From positions 53,392,986 to 53,456,985 of the forward strand of contig NC_089781.1 in assembly GCF_040412425.1 (NCBI RefSeq): a stretch of 64,000 bases of DNA, read 5' to 3'. The position numbers and the translations under genes are program-made. Under the pieces are notes generated by a model. The model saw only the letters and a list, made by a program, of their open reading frames with translations, searched no databases and was not told the DNA's origin. Source of the stretch: Macrobrachium rosenbergii (lineage: Eukaryota > Arthropoda > Malacostraca > Decapoda > Palaemonidae). This document shows positions 10,845 through 25,552 of the stretch, piece by piece (within the stretch, counting starts at the first letter, position 1; each line of letters begins with the position of its first letter).

Positions 10845-11226
10845 TGTAAAGTCCACGCTCAACGGGTTCTCTGTGATGAACATCGCATTTTCTGCGGTGC
10901 CTTCACATGCGACGTAAGGTCAGACAAACACAACCTTATTGTCATTATTGTGAATTGTATATTTATTACCTGTTTATTTGCCCTTGTACCATGTATGTAT
11001 CTGAGTATTTTTATGTCCAACCAGCTATTGTTAATCATCATGTTTTCTGTATGTACCTGTCCTGTTTTGTGTAGAGAAATAGTTTGACCTCAGGTCACTT
11101 GTAAATTTTTGTACCCGCAGTCTCTGCATATACGCAGACGTCTGCACGCCACTTTATAAGCGGGTCGCTTCATCAATAAACCAGCAGTACTTGTCTTCCT
11201 GCTCATTATTTTGCACCTCTCTCACA
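10845..11226 (+). repeat. 3' LTR of Gypsy 2
   Basis: Same length (382 bp) and same ends as the 5' LTR, with AATAAA at 11175-11180. It ends at CTCTCACA. Confidence 0.9.
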
Positions 11227-11227
11227 A

Positions 11228-11288
11228 ATTAAGCTAACTTTTAAATGAAATTACAGCAACTTTAGTTTCATTTAAAAGTTAGCTTAAT
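11228..11288. repeat. Perfect inverted repeat (hairpin) next to the 3' LTR
   Basis: Two 23-nt arms (11228-11250 and 11266-11288) are exact reverse complements; the left arm contains TTAAGCTAACTTTTAAATG. The loop is 15 nt. The hairpin begins two bases after the LTR of Gypsy 2. No counterpart lies on the 5' side of the element. Confidence 0.9.
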
Positions 11289-11520
11289 AATTTGAGAGCA
11301 TGGTTAGGGTCATATTTAGTGTTTAAACTTTAGAAATAAGCTTTTATTATCATTGCACGAGGGGTTCTAGAACCTAACCTGGGTAAGTTTGTGGTATGAC
11401 TGTATTAATTTCACCAAAGCAAAATACTGTCTCCGACTTAGAGGGAGGGCTGAAGGCCTAATTGTCAATCATCTTAACATATTGACATACTGACCGTGCA
11501 GGGGGTTAGCACCTGGGCAG

Positions 11521-11521
<1 letters not shown>

Positions 11522-11587
<66 letters not shown>
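11522..11587 (+). repeat. (CT)n microsatellite
   Basis: About 33 CT units. The following block (11592-11660, AGGATACTCATAGAATGTGAG and GGATAGATAGA) recurs after the next CT tract at 12116-12165, so the tract belongs to a dispersed repeat. Confidence 0.95.
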
Positions 11588-11593
<6 letters not shown>

Positions 11594-11661
11594 ACACCCA
11601 AGGATACTCATAGAATGTGAGGGATGGATAGATAGATTGAAAGGGAGAGTGGTTGATAGAA

Positions 11662-11926
<265 letters not shown>

Positions 11927-12024
11927 CTGTATTATTATATTGATCTATTATCATCATAATATGTATAAAAAACTATTGTCTCAACATTTTTAATTGTTTA
12001 ACCGATGTAAACAACTCGGTTCAG

Positions 12025-12026
<2 letters not shown>

Positions 12027-12113
<87 letters not shown>
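12027..12113 (+). repeat. (CT)n microsatellite
   Basis: About 43 CT units, followed by a 50-bp block shared with 11592-11660. Confidence 0.95.
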
Positions 12114-12116
<3 letters not shown>

Positions 12117-12164
12117 AAAGGATACTTGTAGAATGTGAGAGGAGGATAGATAGAAAGGGAGCTA

Positions 12165-12315
12165 TTGGTTGGAAGGGTAAGAAACAGCAAATCACACTGC
12201 AGGGTATGTTACCTCAATGCTGATTGGCTTGTAGCACAACACTTCATTGGCTGGAAGGGTTAGAAGAGCCAATCACAGCTTTGTTGGTTACTGATTGGCT
12301 TCTAGCTCCGATGCT
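12165..12315 (-). repeat. CCAAT-box-rich repeat linked to the CT tract
   Basis: Contains several ATTGG/CCAAT motifs in a block with CATTGGCTGGAAGGGTTAGA and GAGCCAATCACAGC. The reverse complement resembles 28785-28925, which lies beside another CT tract. It looks like a dispersed family rather than a promoter of a local gene. Confidence 0.55.
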
Positions 12316-12341
12316 TTGTGAGGAAGTTTTCTCTCTTTTTA

Positions 12342-12697
12342 GTTTTCTGTAAAAGAAAAGTATTGTGCTGGCTTTGAATGTCCGTCCACACTCTTTTCTG
12401 TCCCCCTCAGATCTTAAAACTACTGAAGCTAGAGGGCTGCCAATTGGTATGCTGATCATCTACCCTCCAGTCATCAAACATACTAAATTGCAGCCCTCTA
12501 ACTTCAGTAGTTTTTCTTTTATTTAAGCTTAAAGTTAGCCATAATTGTGCTTCCGGCAGCGATATGAGATAGGCCACCACCGGGCAGTGGCTAAAGTTTC
12601 ATGGGCCATGGCTCATACAGCATTATACCAAGACCACCGAAAGATAGATCTATTTTCGGTGGCCTTAATTATATGCTGTAGCGGCTGTACAGAAAAC
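12342..12697. mobile_element. Hairpin-rich MITE-like element, 356 bp
   Basis: A 10-bp perfect terminal inverted repeat (GTTTTCTGTA at 12342, TACAGAAAAC at 12688) bounds two internal hairpins. One has arms of about 40 bp: AAAACTACTGAAGC-type sequence at 12415 pairs with GCTTCAGTAG-type sequence ending near 12518. The second is ACCACCGAAA pairing with TTTCGGTGGC near 12632-12662. No open frame. I recall similar sequence from decapod transcript data, which I cannot check here. Confidence 0.6.
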
Positions 12698-12863
12698 GTG
12701 ATTGCGCTGAAGAAACATCTGCAAGTTTTACAAGGTTATGATTGATTTTAGTTTAATTTTTACTGATATTATATATTACAACCTAGTTTTGTGAAATAAT
12801 TTTTATTTACCTTTGTGTGCATACTGTCACTAGTGTATTAAATATTTTTAATGAGTATATGTG

Positions 12864-12868
<5 letters not shown>

Positions 12869-12932
<64 letters not shown>
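12869..12932 (+). repeat. (CT)n microsatellite
   Basis: About 31 CT units. Confidence 0.95.
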
Positions 12933-12934
<2 letters not shown>

Positions 12935-12965
12935 GGGGTAACTCAATTAGTTTTCATACAAAGTT

Positions 12966-13222
12966 GTGAGCCATATATTTTTAAGGGTAATGCTGTAAGA
13001 TGACTTTGAAATTATATTAAAGTGTTTCAGGAGGATAGTTTAAGGTTAGTTTAAGGCATACAGATGGTGTCTGAAGTATCAAAATAGGCAGTTATAAGCT
13101 GTCTGAAGTATCAAAATAGGCAGTTATAAGCATTTTTAGAGGGGAATGCCAGGTATTTATGGATTTTAGCTATTCGTGGGTGGTTGTGGTCCCTGTCCCC
13201 TGCAAATACCGGCGGTTGACTG
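12966..13222 (-). mobile_element. Tigger/pogo-type MITE, copy 1
   Basis: Minus-strand copy of a family ending CAGTCAACC...GGTATTCGCGGGG, with a TA following the end (13223-13224), as expected for pogo/Tigger target duplication. It contains an exact 32-bp tandem duplication (about 13070-13133, GTCTGAAGTATCAAAATAGG). Related copies lie at 18277, 41288, 41715 and 56222. Noncoding. Confidence 0.7.
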
Positions 13223-13469
13223 TATTCTCAAGCCTCTTTTAGGTGTTCTCAATTCTGTTCTAGGCATTTTTGGTTGCCTTTTCAGCACCAAGGGTCAGTG
13301 TATTCACCTGTTAGTCAAACAGTCTCTTCTTTGATTGCTATTGTTTCAGTAGTAGAGCAGATTGGAGTATCTTCCCCTCAGCAAAGTTTTTTGAGAACGA
13401 CTCCTTTGGGATTTTCAGTTTGCCTCCTGCTACCTCGATGTCAGTGCAGGATGGTGTGAATAGTCAGGA

Positions 13470-14490
13470 GGGCTTTGTTTCCTGTGCAGATGATGCTTTG
13501 GTGCCAGTTGCCATGTCACAAAGTGGAGCCAACCATTCCTCTGGTATGAAACAGGTTTTTTGCTTCCATTTAATTTGTTTTTAGAGGAGTTGAAACTCCT
13601 TTCATCTCAGGGAGTAGGGGGGGTCTGCTGCTGCCAACCCCTGCTTCCCAAGGATATCCCTCTATGAGCCTACGTCTTGTGAATTTGACTCTGATGCTGA
13701 TGAAGAGCAGGTAGTGTCATCAGCTGTTCAGAGACTGATTAAGGTTTGTGCTAGCAAATACCCTAATTTTGTTGAGGAAACCAGTAGTTCAGGATTCAAG
13801 GTCCTTTAGGATCTCTAGGCTGGAACCTAAGGCATATCCCATTCCATCTCCAAAATGGGCTAAGTTGGCACTGAACAGGTTTGTCTTAGTGGCTAAATTG
13901 CTCCAACAGAAGTTTCTTCTAAAAGTTCTTCCCCTTTTCTTCCCCTCTTTATAAGAAAGAGAAGAGCTGTCTTATGATACTAGACAGTTATCCTTATAGG
14001 AAATGGCTATAGCAGCAATAGACAAATAGCAAGAGAGATTGTTTCTGCTCTTCTGCAGTTTTTTTTTTTTGGCTGCTTAAATAGAGCAGTTTCAGACTCC
14101 CTTGGGGAGTCCGTGCATGCCTTTACTAAGGCGTTTGTCCAGCTTAGGGAACAATTGTGTGTTCTTTTAGGCTCCCTCTGTCTCTTTGACAAAGAAGGTT
14201 GATGTTATTGCACATCACCCCTTACATTCCTTACTAGATGCCTCAGCATTAGGTACAGATCTTTGTTGTATTGCTGTCAAACGTTTAGGCATACACAACC
14301 AAGGCAGCAGCCGCTTTTGCAGTTAATGGAAGTTTCAAGGTTTCCCCCAGGCAAACAAGCAAGTCATTGGGGCCCTTGAGCAAGCCTTTCCAGGCTTTCA
14401 TGAAGGACAATAAGCATCCTAGAAATCCAGCTCCTTCCTGATAATATGACACATCAAGCTCCCCAGTCCCCAGTAGGAGGGAGGTTGAGC
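13470..14490 (+). pseudogene. Gag-like and linker remnant (DIRS 1)
   Basis: Short frames hold SCEFDSDADEEQVVSSAVQR and LIKVCASKYPNFVEE near 13670-13780, the kind of acidic then helical segment seen in DIRS gag. Later pieces include ESVHAFTKAFVQLREQL near 14110-14150. Many stops. The function assignment is by position only. Confidence 0.4.
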
Positions 14491-14499
14491 CTCTTTTAT

Positions 14500-15125
14500 T
14501 CAGTTTAGCAGGATCTGGTGGCAGATCTCTGGTTGTTGGAGGTACTCCTTTAACCAGTTCTCCTCAGAAGTTTCCCTCTTTATCTTCACAACGAGAAGCT
14601 GTGGAAATAGTCTTGGATTGAATGGCATCAGTGGACATGATGGATGCTTACTTCTGTGTACCAATTCACCCAAATTCAAGGAAATATTTGCAGTTTGTTT
14701 TTCAGGGCAAGGTGTACCACTTTTGGGCACTATACTTTCGTCCGAGCTCAGCTCTTCAAGTTTTTACAAGTTCTATCACAGTTGGGCAAGTGGGCTCATG
14801 TTAGGCATTTGCATACTTCTTTACCTGGATGATTGGCTTTTTCTAGCATCCAGTTTATAGGGTAGCCTTAGGGCAAGAGATACTGTTTTAAAGTTGACAA
14901 GTATGTTGGGAATAGGGAATACTGATAAATGTTTCAAATTCCTATGTAATATCAACTCAGAACCATGGTTACTTGGGAATGCTTATGGATATCAAGAATT
15001 TCTTGGTTTCTCCGAAGGAGAAATGCATAGACAACTTTCTTTTAATTGTAAAAGAATTTATACCCTTCACAATCATGCCAGCCAAGAAATGGTTGTCCCT
15101 GTTAGAGACATGGCATCATGAGAGA
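14500..15125 (+). pseudogene. Reverse transcriptase (DIRS 1)
   Basis: The palm is readable across frames: SVDMMDAYFCVPIHPNSRK (first catalytic aspartate block, D-x-x-D-A-Y-F as in DIRS RTs), then LQFVFQGKVYHFWALYF, VFTKFL-type pieces, and the catalytic box in LYLDDWLFLA at about 14821-14850. YLDDWL is the characteristic DIRS form of the Y-x-D-D box. Frame changes occur between these blocks, so it is inactive. Confidence 0.75.
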
Positions 15126-15286
15126 AGTTGGTTCTGGGTGCCAGGCTGAGAATGAGGCCAATTCTTTTCTTTCTTAAGAGGCGCTGGAACCAGGAAGTTC
15201 AGCCGGAATCCATTCAAATTCAGGTCTCAGGGAAGTTACAGGACCCTCTGAGATGGTGGAACTATCGACCTCAATGTTAGCTAGGA

Positions 15287-15538
15287 GTGTCTTTCCAGTT
15301 GAAGAGTCCAGACCTGGTGTTATTTTCTGATGCATCATCAGAAAGTTGTGGAGTGGTTGCAGCAGACAGGCATTTTGCTGGGGTTTTGTCCAAAGAGGAA
15401 CACGAACTCCATACCATTCAGTTAGAGGTGTTGGCAGTTTGGAAAGCCCTGCTATCATTAGAGGATCTAGTACTGGGCAAAGGTAGCACTCTCTTCAGAC
15501 AATTCAACAGAAAGGAAGATCTGCACTGGCATAGCTGA
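15287..15538 (+). pseudogene. RNase H domain (DIRS 1)
   Basis: DLVLFSDASSESCGVVAADR carries the first catalytic aspartate, and HTIQLEVLAVWKALLSLEDL the glutamate helix. The following aspartate block is in another frame. The frame starts at 15287 within the domain and stops at 15538. Confidence 0.7.
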
Positions 15539-15545
15539 GCAATCA

Positions 15546-16023
15546 GTGAGGCACAAAGTCAGAAGCTTTGTTCTGCCTTTCAAGTTGCATTCTCACTCGG
15601 TCAGAGGAAAGGAAGATCCTTCTGTCACCCAAGTTTTGTGCCAGGAAAATGAACATTGCGGCAGACCAACTGAGCAAGAAGGATTAGATTCTGTCTTCCG
15701 AATAGACCTTGGATTCACAAATCTGCAAGAACCTGTGGAAGCTATGGGGCACTCCTTTAATGGACCTGTTTGCCACCAGGTCCAAAAAAAGCCTGCCAGT
15801 GTACTGCTCTCCAGTTCAGGATCCCCAGGCATGGGCAGTTGATGGAATGCTTTTAGACTGGTCTTATGTAGACCTCTTTGCTTTTCCACCCCTTTGCTAT
15901 GATACAAAGAGTACTAGCACAATTCTGTTCTGTATAACTGTGAATTCACGCACAACTTTAGTGACCCCTTGGTGGCCACCCAGAGAATGGTTCCCAGACC
16001 CCCTGCCTCTTAATAGTAGATAG
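15546..16023 (+). pseudogene. DIRS block between RNase H and recombinase
   Basis: A PGKMNIAADQLS-type end of RNase H lies near 15650. MDLFATRSKKSLPVYCSPVQ then DGMLLDWSYVDLFAFPPL (frame 15709-16023) match the V-D-L-F-A-T ... Y-A-F-P-P block found in DIRS elements before the recombinase. The same block occurs in DIRS 2 at about 49100-49350 on the minus strand. Confidence 0.7.
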
Positions 16024-16072
16024 CCCAAGGCTTCTTCCACCAAGGGAAGGTCTTCTCAAACAACCAGGAGGT

Positions 16073-16965
16073 ATGAGGTTTTACCAAAACCTCCCCATGC
16101 TTCAGCTGATCTCTTGGAGGGACTCTACCATCTCTTACCAGCAAGAGGTTTTTCAAAGGAATGTAGAAAGTCTATCCTTAACTCCAGAAGGGAGTCGACT
16201 AATGCACTGTATCAAAGACAGTGGGCAGTATATATGGCTTGGTGCTGTGTTAGAAGGCTTTCCTGCACTTGTACCTTTGTGAATAACATCATCAAATTCT
16301 TACTTTACTTATGCTGCAACAGACATTTTTTAGTCCCAGCCATTAAAGGGTATCGATCCTTGTTAGCTGCTGTATTGAGGTGTAAGTCTCCAAATTAACC
16401 CCTGGGCTGGGGTTTGGATGTGGTGCTTAAGTATTTATGCATGCCCCCATTTGAGCCCTGGAGCACAACCTCCCTCAAGGATTTGACAGTGAAGACTGTT
16501 TTTGTTAACCTTGGCTTTGCTACCCAAGGAGCAGTCCTTTCTTTCCTACCCCTTTTCAGGACCAAGAATGAGTTTATCTCATCCTCTGCCTTGCTCTTTT
16601 GTAATCCTGTCTGTCCTCTTTGATACCAGATGGGGAAGAAACTTCCCTATATCCAGTCAGAGCTCTCTTTATATATTTGCAAAGGACTAGGGAAATCAGG
16701 CAAAATGTCAACTTTTTTTGCACTCTTGGGAAATCTTACTAAGAATGGTATGTCTTGTCTGTTCAAGCTCTGGCCAGAGAAGCACATGCAAATCTAGACT
16801 CTACTCCTTTACCATCAGCTTGAAGTAAAATTCCACTATGTGCGAATGGTAGCAACCACTTTCTTTCTCTGGGGAAAGTTTTCAATGTGGCACAGTGGAG
16901 GCATAACTTTGTATTTGCCTCGCACTATCTGCAAGATGTGGAAATCCAATATGAATTATGCAAAG
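16073..16965 (+). pseudogene. Tyrosine recombinase (DIRS 1)
   Basis: The N-terminal SAM-like domain is seen as STNALYQRQWAVYMAWCC and VPAIKGYRSLLAAVL (16190-16390). The catalytic domain is shifted through several frames. The C-terminal end, QWRHNFVFASHYLQDVE, is readable with the catalytic tyrosine codon at 16926-16928. The enzyme would integrate circular cDNA by strand exchange instead of DDE integration. The frame breaks make it a pseudogene. Confidence 0.7.
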
Positions 16966-17354
16966 CTCTTTCACCCCTCATTATGGTAGGGGAACTCATA
17001 TCCTGAGCAATTAGGGTAGCTGTACTCTAACCTTTCCTATTTAGTTAGGAAAATGTTGAATTTTGGGGAGTATGAAGGTACCTATGCTGTATTGGGTGAG
17101 AGCCTTCATTTTTTTACCATCTTTGCTCTACTGGCCTAGGCACAAGGCCTTGTGTCCCATTTGCATCAAAGTGTGAGTGGTATCCCTAGCAAGGAACCTC
17201 CAGCATTGTTCAGAGGTCTTCTACCCAATGAATTAGTCCTTGCTTGGCGAAAGTACGAGCAGATGGATGCTGTCAGTAGGTAAGTAGTGTCTTATTCTTG
17301 GTGTAATTTTATGGTTTTCTTGGTGGTTATTAAATTTGTCCTCGCACCTTTGCC

Positions 17355-17470
17355 ACCTCTTTTGCTCAGCTCCTCTTTTGCTCAGCTATCATAATAGAGA
17401 GGTGAGATTCATTTCAGAAATAGGAATTTTTATAATAAAATTAATTTTTTAAATACCTCTCTATTATGTA
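17355..17470. repeat. Terminal repeats of DIRS 1
   Basis: A 16-bp tandem (CTCTTTTGCTCAGCTC type, 17357-17388) is followed by a 14-bp perfect inverted repeat CATAATAGAGAGGT (17390-17403) with ACCTCTCTATTATG (17455-17468). A related ATACTAGAGGTAAGTATT block recurs near 17645. Short inverted termini fit a DIRS end but are not proof. Confidence 0.5.
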
Positions 17471-17699
17471 TCTGACCCAACCTCTCCACTCATGTGGACA
17501 GAAGAAAAACTGATTGGAAAACTGTAGATGCTCAAACCACCTAAAAGGATTGGGTGAATACACAGTTCAAACTAAGTGATCCTATTATTTTTTGTTTACT
17601 TTTCATTCTATCATTCTCCAGCCTGACACAGGAATACAGCTATCATACTAGAGGTAAGTATTTGAAAAATAAATTTTATAAAAATTTCTATTTTTGCTT

Positions 17700-18276
17700 T
17701 GCTTGCTTCACTATATCGTATTTCATTACAAGCTTAGTTTAACTCTATGATTATCACTCGTATAACAGTACACAAGATAATGTTTTATCACTGTTGGTAT
17801 TTCATATCTAATCACCATAAAAATATTTAAAATGCAAATTTCATATTTCAGCAAGACAAAACCAAACAGCTGTAGCAAGTTCACTGATGGCATGGAATGA
17901 GTTTGTGAATACGTACGTACCCTACACACATGATTGAATTTGTCTTTTGGTTTGAAAAATGAAGATATAAAGGAGAACATTGTAGGATAAAATATAAATA
18001 AAAAAGTAAAGGAGTGTGTGTGTTACTGTACTTAGGCTTCGATGTAAACATACCTGTTAATCTTCTCTCCCCTCTCTCTACGCTGCCCCTCCTCCCCCAT
18101 GGCACCAAGCCATCTGAACCCCCCCCCACCTTGAAAACTTCTCAAGGCCTCCCTCACCCCAAAAACCCTTTCTCAGTCTGTCTGAGTGTAAGTAGTGTTA
18201 CCAACATTTTCCTGAGGCCACACAGCATTGCCAACCATTGGAGGACAGCTTTTTGAAATTTTTTTAAATTTATATA
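17700..18276. other. Intergenic stretch without recognised features
   Basis: AT-rich with a C-rich segment near 18060-18180. Open frames here overlap on both strands and have no recognisable domain. Confidence 0.5.
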
Positions 18277-18668
18277 CAGTCAACCCCTGGTATTCATGGG
18301 GGATAGGGACTGCAGCCACCTGCGAATAGTTAAAATCCATGGATCTATGACACCCCCCCTCTAAAAATGCTGACAACTGCCTATTTTAATAGTCCAAACA
18401 CCAAAGACCCTCTCTAAAAATGCTTGTAACTGCCTATTTTAATAGTTCAAACACCAAATATACCTTAAACTATAATCCTAAAATACTTTAACCCCTTCGC
18501 CACCGGCCTGTTGCACTGCCGATAATGCTTGCATACCGCATGAGACCCCCGTCAACCGCGAGTATATCAGTCATCATTTGCTCCCACTAAACTTTCTGTT
18601 ATTCATATTTTTCGTTTATATTCTTATGTGAAAACATTGTGTATATATCAATGAATATTTTTTACCAC

Positions 18669-19122
<454 letters not shown>

Positions 19123-19361
19123 GTATATAATATTGAAAAAGAGGAATATTTAGTGGAAAAAGTAATTGCAGAAATAGAAACAGCTATAAAGGGCTAGAAA
19201 TAGTAGTAAAGTAGTAGAAATAAAGTAGCAGAAAAAGTAGTAAAGTATTAGTAAAATAGTACTAGTAGTAATAGCAGTATATACTAGTTTTCTTACGGAA
19301 ACAGTTAGTCTAGGTTCATACGGAAACAGCATATATATACATCAATGAATGTTTATGGCAT

Positions 19362-19368
<7 letters not shown>

Positions 19369-19407
<39 letters not shown>

Positions 19408-19437
19408 GATAATAACAATAATAATAATAAAAAAATT
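19369..19437 (+). repeat. (AAT)n microsatellite
   Basis: An AAT run that replaces the rest of the transposase frame. Its N-, I- or Y-rich translations are not protein. Confidence 0.95.
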
Positions 19438-19992
19438 CAACAGGAATTTCAGCAAGCAAAGAAATCTTGCTCGAGACATCACTTCTATACAAAAGATCCT
19501 TGGACCCCCAACCATGGCATCTCGTGACCAATACATATACATACGGGGCATTTTATTCACCCCCATTATCATCAGCAAGCCCTGAAAAACATACATCTCA
19601 TCACGAGTGACAGCCCTCCACAGAAGTCCATTTACCTTCCACTTTCCTTTTGACCGAAAATACTCCTCTGCCCGAGCATTCTTCCATTCACACAGTCTGT
19701 CAATAACATCATCACAAAAAAAGAAACAAAATGCATCTCGTGGGCAGGTGAAGTCTGGTGTGCAAACATAGATCCCATTGTCACCCTTTCGTGAAATCGG
19801 GGGTTGGTCTGGGCGCACGTCACAAAATGGATCTGTTATGAACCGCCAACCTTCATCGACAATGGGTTCAATGTCTTCTAAATACTCGGTGTCGCTGCCA
19901 TCCTCTAAGCAACTATCACCACTATCACTATAATCATCTGACAGATCTGGCAGGTATTCAGCCCCAGAATCTGAAATACTATAATCCGACAT
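19431..19992 (-). pseudogene. piggyBac transposase N-terminal fragment, truncated at an (AAT)n tract
   Basis: From the ATG at 19992 about 187 codons run without a stop. The first 45 residues are acidic (SDYSISDSGAEYLPDLSDDY, then S/D/E-rich), typical of piggyBac N-termini. DVIDRLCEWKNARAEEYF and GLLMIMGVNKMPRMYMYWS match the region that leads into the DDE domain. The match ends at FLCLLKFLLNFF, where (AAT)n begins, so all catalytic aspartates are missing. The upstream open codons to 20064 contain a poly-F run and are unlikely to be the start. Confidence 0.82.
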
Positions 19993-20506
19993 GATGATAC
20001 TAAAAAAAAAAAAAAAAAAAAAAACTGCAATCAAAAGGGAAAAAAGTTTAGCATTCGAATCCAAATGGTTTACTCAGAAGATCGTATCAATGTTTCATAC
20101 ATAACAGCTTGAGGCGCACTGGCATGTGCTGCTGGACGATACCCCTTATAATATCCCATATGAATATGACGTCACGACGATCATCGGACACTCATTGGCT
20201 AGAATGAATAGTGGGTGGAGCTTCTGCATCTCTCTCGTACACAATACTACGCCTGAAACCCATCCAAGCTGAAGAAAACAGCTTTGCTTTTCGAGGAGGG
20301 ATGAAAGACGTATAGGCGCACGTCGCGGTCTTTTATTACTGTACCGTAAAAGACGTACATGTGTACGTCCCGGTGGCGAAGGGGTTAATATTATTTCAGA
20401 GTCATCTTAAACCATTACCTTTAAAAATATATGGCTTACAGCCAAGTGTGAAGACTAATCAGGTTACTCCTATACTTATTCAGGCACAGCCATTTTCTCA
20501 TACACA

Positions 20507-20660
<154 letters not shown>

Positions 20661-21109
20661 TTATCATGTTTTCTGATAGTATATTTTTAAATTACCGTGG
20701 TTGAATTGTTTACCTGCTCTCCAGTATTTTGTGTGGGGGAGGCGAGGTGTTGTTCATCTCTGTTTTTCTCAGAAGGCAGTCAGATTTCAGGCAGCACACC
20801 ATCTAGCTCTCAGAGGAGAACGCAGCAGTGGTAGATTTCGAGTATCACCTTGCTGTTGGTGATGGCAGTAGCAGCAGCGGTTGTTCACCAGTGATGATGG
20901 TTTTGGAAGCAGCTGGCGATGGTTTTCTGTGGAGAGCAAGGGGAGGACCTTGACCTAGTTCCTGAGGAGATGACGGCGTGGAAGTGTGCGATGGTGGCTC
21001 CTGAGGGTTTTGTTCCTGAAGAGGAGTGGCTCCTGAGGATTTTGTTCCCGAAGGGGGGTGGGAGACTCGTGTGTATTCCCCAGTTTTTCTAGAAGAGGGT
21101 GTTAGAGCG
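20661..21109. other. Stretch outside the left long TIR, no recognised feature
   Basis: Slightly GC-richer. Both strands have open frames, with GATGG and CCTGAGG-type short repeats near 20865-21060. No domain recognised. Confidence 0.4.
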
Positions 21110-21830
21110 GCAGCCCGGACCATTCAGATGCAACGAACGAGATACCGACTGTAACCCCTACCGATATGTAGGAGTAGACTTGCAAACGGTGAAACTGACC
21201 GTCTGCCAAAAATATATGGGTGGCTCACTTAGCAAGCACCACTAATTGCTTGTTAGATTTTGGGTCTAGATCCAGTATATGAGATACCAGATGAAACTAA
21301 TATATAATATATCCTTGGATTCTCCTGATTATAGAATGACCAGTGACAGACATACTAGAGGGTGGGTTCCCCCTGACAGACACACTGAAAAGGGGGTTAA
21401 TTGGATCTGGATCCAACTTAGGAGATACCAAGTAAAATTTACACTTCAATAGCACTGCACATCCTAGAGTGCTATGGTGGTCATGACAGACATTTTAGTG
21501 GGTGATTACCCCCTGACAGACACCCCACAATGAGTGGGGAGGGGGAGACAGGATCTACATCCAACATTGGAGATACCATGTAAAATTTGCACTACAATAG
21601 CGCTGCATATTCTAGAGTGCTGTGATGGTAATGACAGACATTTTAGTGGGTGGTTACCCCCTGACAGACACCCCCATGAGTGGGAAGGGGGAGACAGGAT
21701 CTACATCCAACATTGGAGATACCAAGTAAAATTTGCACTACAAGAGCACTGAACATCCTAGAGTGCTGTGATGGTAATGACAGACATTTTAATGGGTGTT
21801 TACCCCCTGACAGACATAACCAACGATTGT
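21110..21830 (+). repeat. Left long TIR with 147-bp subrepeats
   Basis: Subrepeats start at about 21345, 21485, 21633 and 21779 (spacing 140, 148 and 146), each opening GACAGACAT and carrying GGTTACCCCCTGACAGACAC and GGAGATACCA. Confidence 0.85.
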
Positions 21831-22831
21831 AGGTGAGAGATAGGACACCTTGAAATGATTCAATATGTATCATAGGCGATATTAATATTTAAAGTATTCA
21901 ACAAGAAAATGGTAATTTTCTGCAATTCATGAGCCAGATAAAATTTAAAAGGCAAAAATACTTCTTCAGATCTGCATATTATACATGCCTTCTGAATTCC
22001 TGTGGCACCTGCTGCATGAACAGACTCCATAATCTGCAATGATATACTGGAAAATAATAATTCCATATCAGAAATATAAACATTAATAAGGAATTTAATC
22101 TTGATACATTCCCCTAAGGGCAGCTCTACATGATGAGGTCTAGTTTTATGATCAGTTGAAAGGCCCGGTTAGTTCCAACCAGATTGAATCATATGGGTTG
22201 TAATTTTGGTCTGTCACTTGGTCAGACAGTCTGTCTGGTGGGGATCAAGTACGGGTTGATCGTGAAATCCTACAGCATGTGAGATTTCAACCACATCTCA
22301 TTGCGTGAACGGTGACTTAAGACCAGTCATCAATTTTGTTCTTGGCAGCGTCACGGGAACATCTCCCGTCCCGACGGCCGTCATGAACTGGTCATTTGCA
22401 GAATGCCAGTTCTGGGGTGAATTTATACTCGTAATACTTACAAAAAGTATGAACGCATGTGCAAAATTAAAAGTATATATAATACTTTAATGCCGATACA
22501 ACTCTGATATGGTCCAGCATTAGATGGACAAACTTTTTGCATAAACCTATTATCCTATTATAAGTTATAGGCCTACAAGGAATACATACGAATATGATGG
22601 GATAACACATGATTTTTCCTTTTTCTCCCACTATTACCCTATCCCATCTAGCTTTTTAATCTGCATAAGCCTATAGTTATATAAACTTCTATAACTTTCA
22701 TCACTTCTGTATGTTACGATATATGCATGAGATTTGCAGATACAGGCCTGAATGCAAGAAATATTACAGGATAAGAATTACTGCCGGAGTTATTTTTGTT
22801 TTAAATTCCTATTAAGCTATGGAATATTTCA

Positions 22832-25552
<2,721 letters not shown>

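Larger units (their letters stand above)
7548..11226 (+). mobile_element. Gypsy LTR retrotransposon 2 (CsRn1-like), internally deleted, both LTRs present
   Basis: Two 382-bp LTRs (7548-7929, 10845-11226) in the same orientation bracket a GC-rich internal region. The primer-binding site matches the 3' end of tRNA-Trp for 10 bases, as in the CsRn1/Kabuki clade. The gag is of the short CsRn1 type without a CCHC knuckle. Protease and the first half of RT are missing, as is the middle of the integrase core, so this is a non-autonomous derivative. By hand count the LTRs differ at roughly 34 positions (about 9 percent), so the insertion is old. No clean target duplication is seen (CATT left, AATT right). 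Confidence 0.88.
13240..17470 (+). mobile_element. DIRS-like tyrosine-recombinase retrotransposon 1, degenerate
   Basis: In order on + strand: gag-like remnant, RT, RNase H, a DIRS-specific block downstream of RNase H, and a tyrosine recombinase. This order and the recombinase in place of an integrase define DIRS elements. All domains are frameshifted. The 3' region ends with a 14-bp inverted repeat (17390-17403 and 17455-17468). Exact ends are not resolved. Confidence 0.78.

Noticed and set aside
17390..17468. Inverted repeat considered as a transcription terminator
   Set aside because: Eukaryotic retroelement context and a 51-nt loop; better explained as a DIRS terminal repeat.
20845..21123. 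92-residue minus-strand proline/serine-rich frame ending at the left long TIR
   Set aside because: No domain, low complexity, overlaps the TIR boundary; not enough to call a gene.
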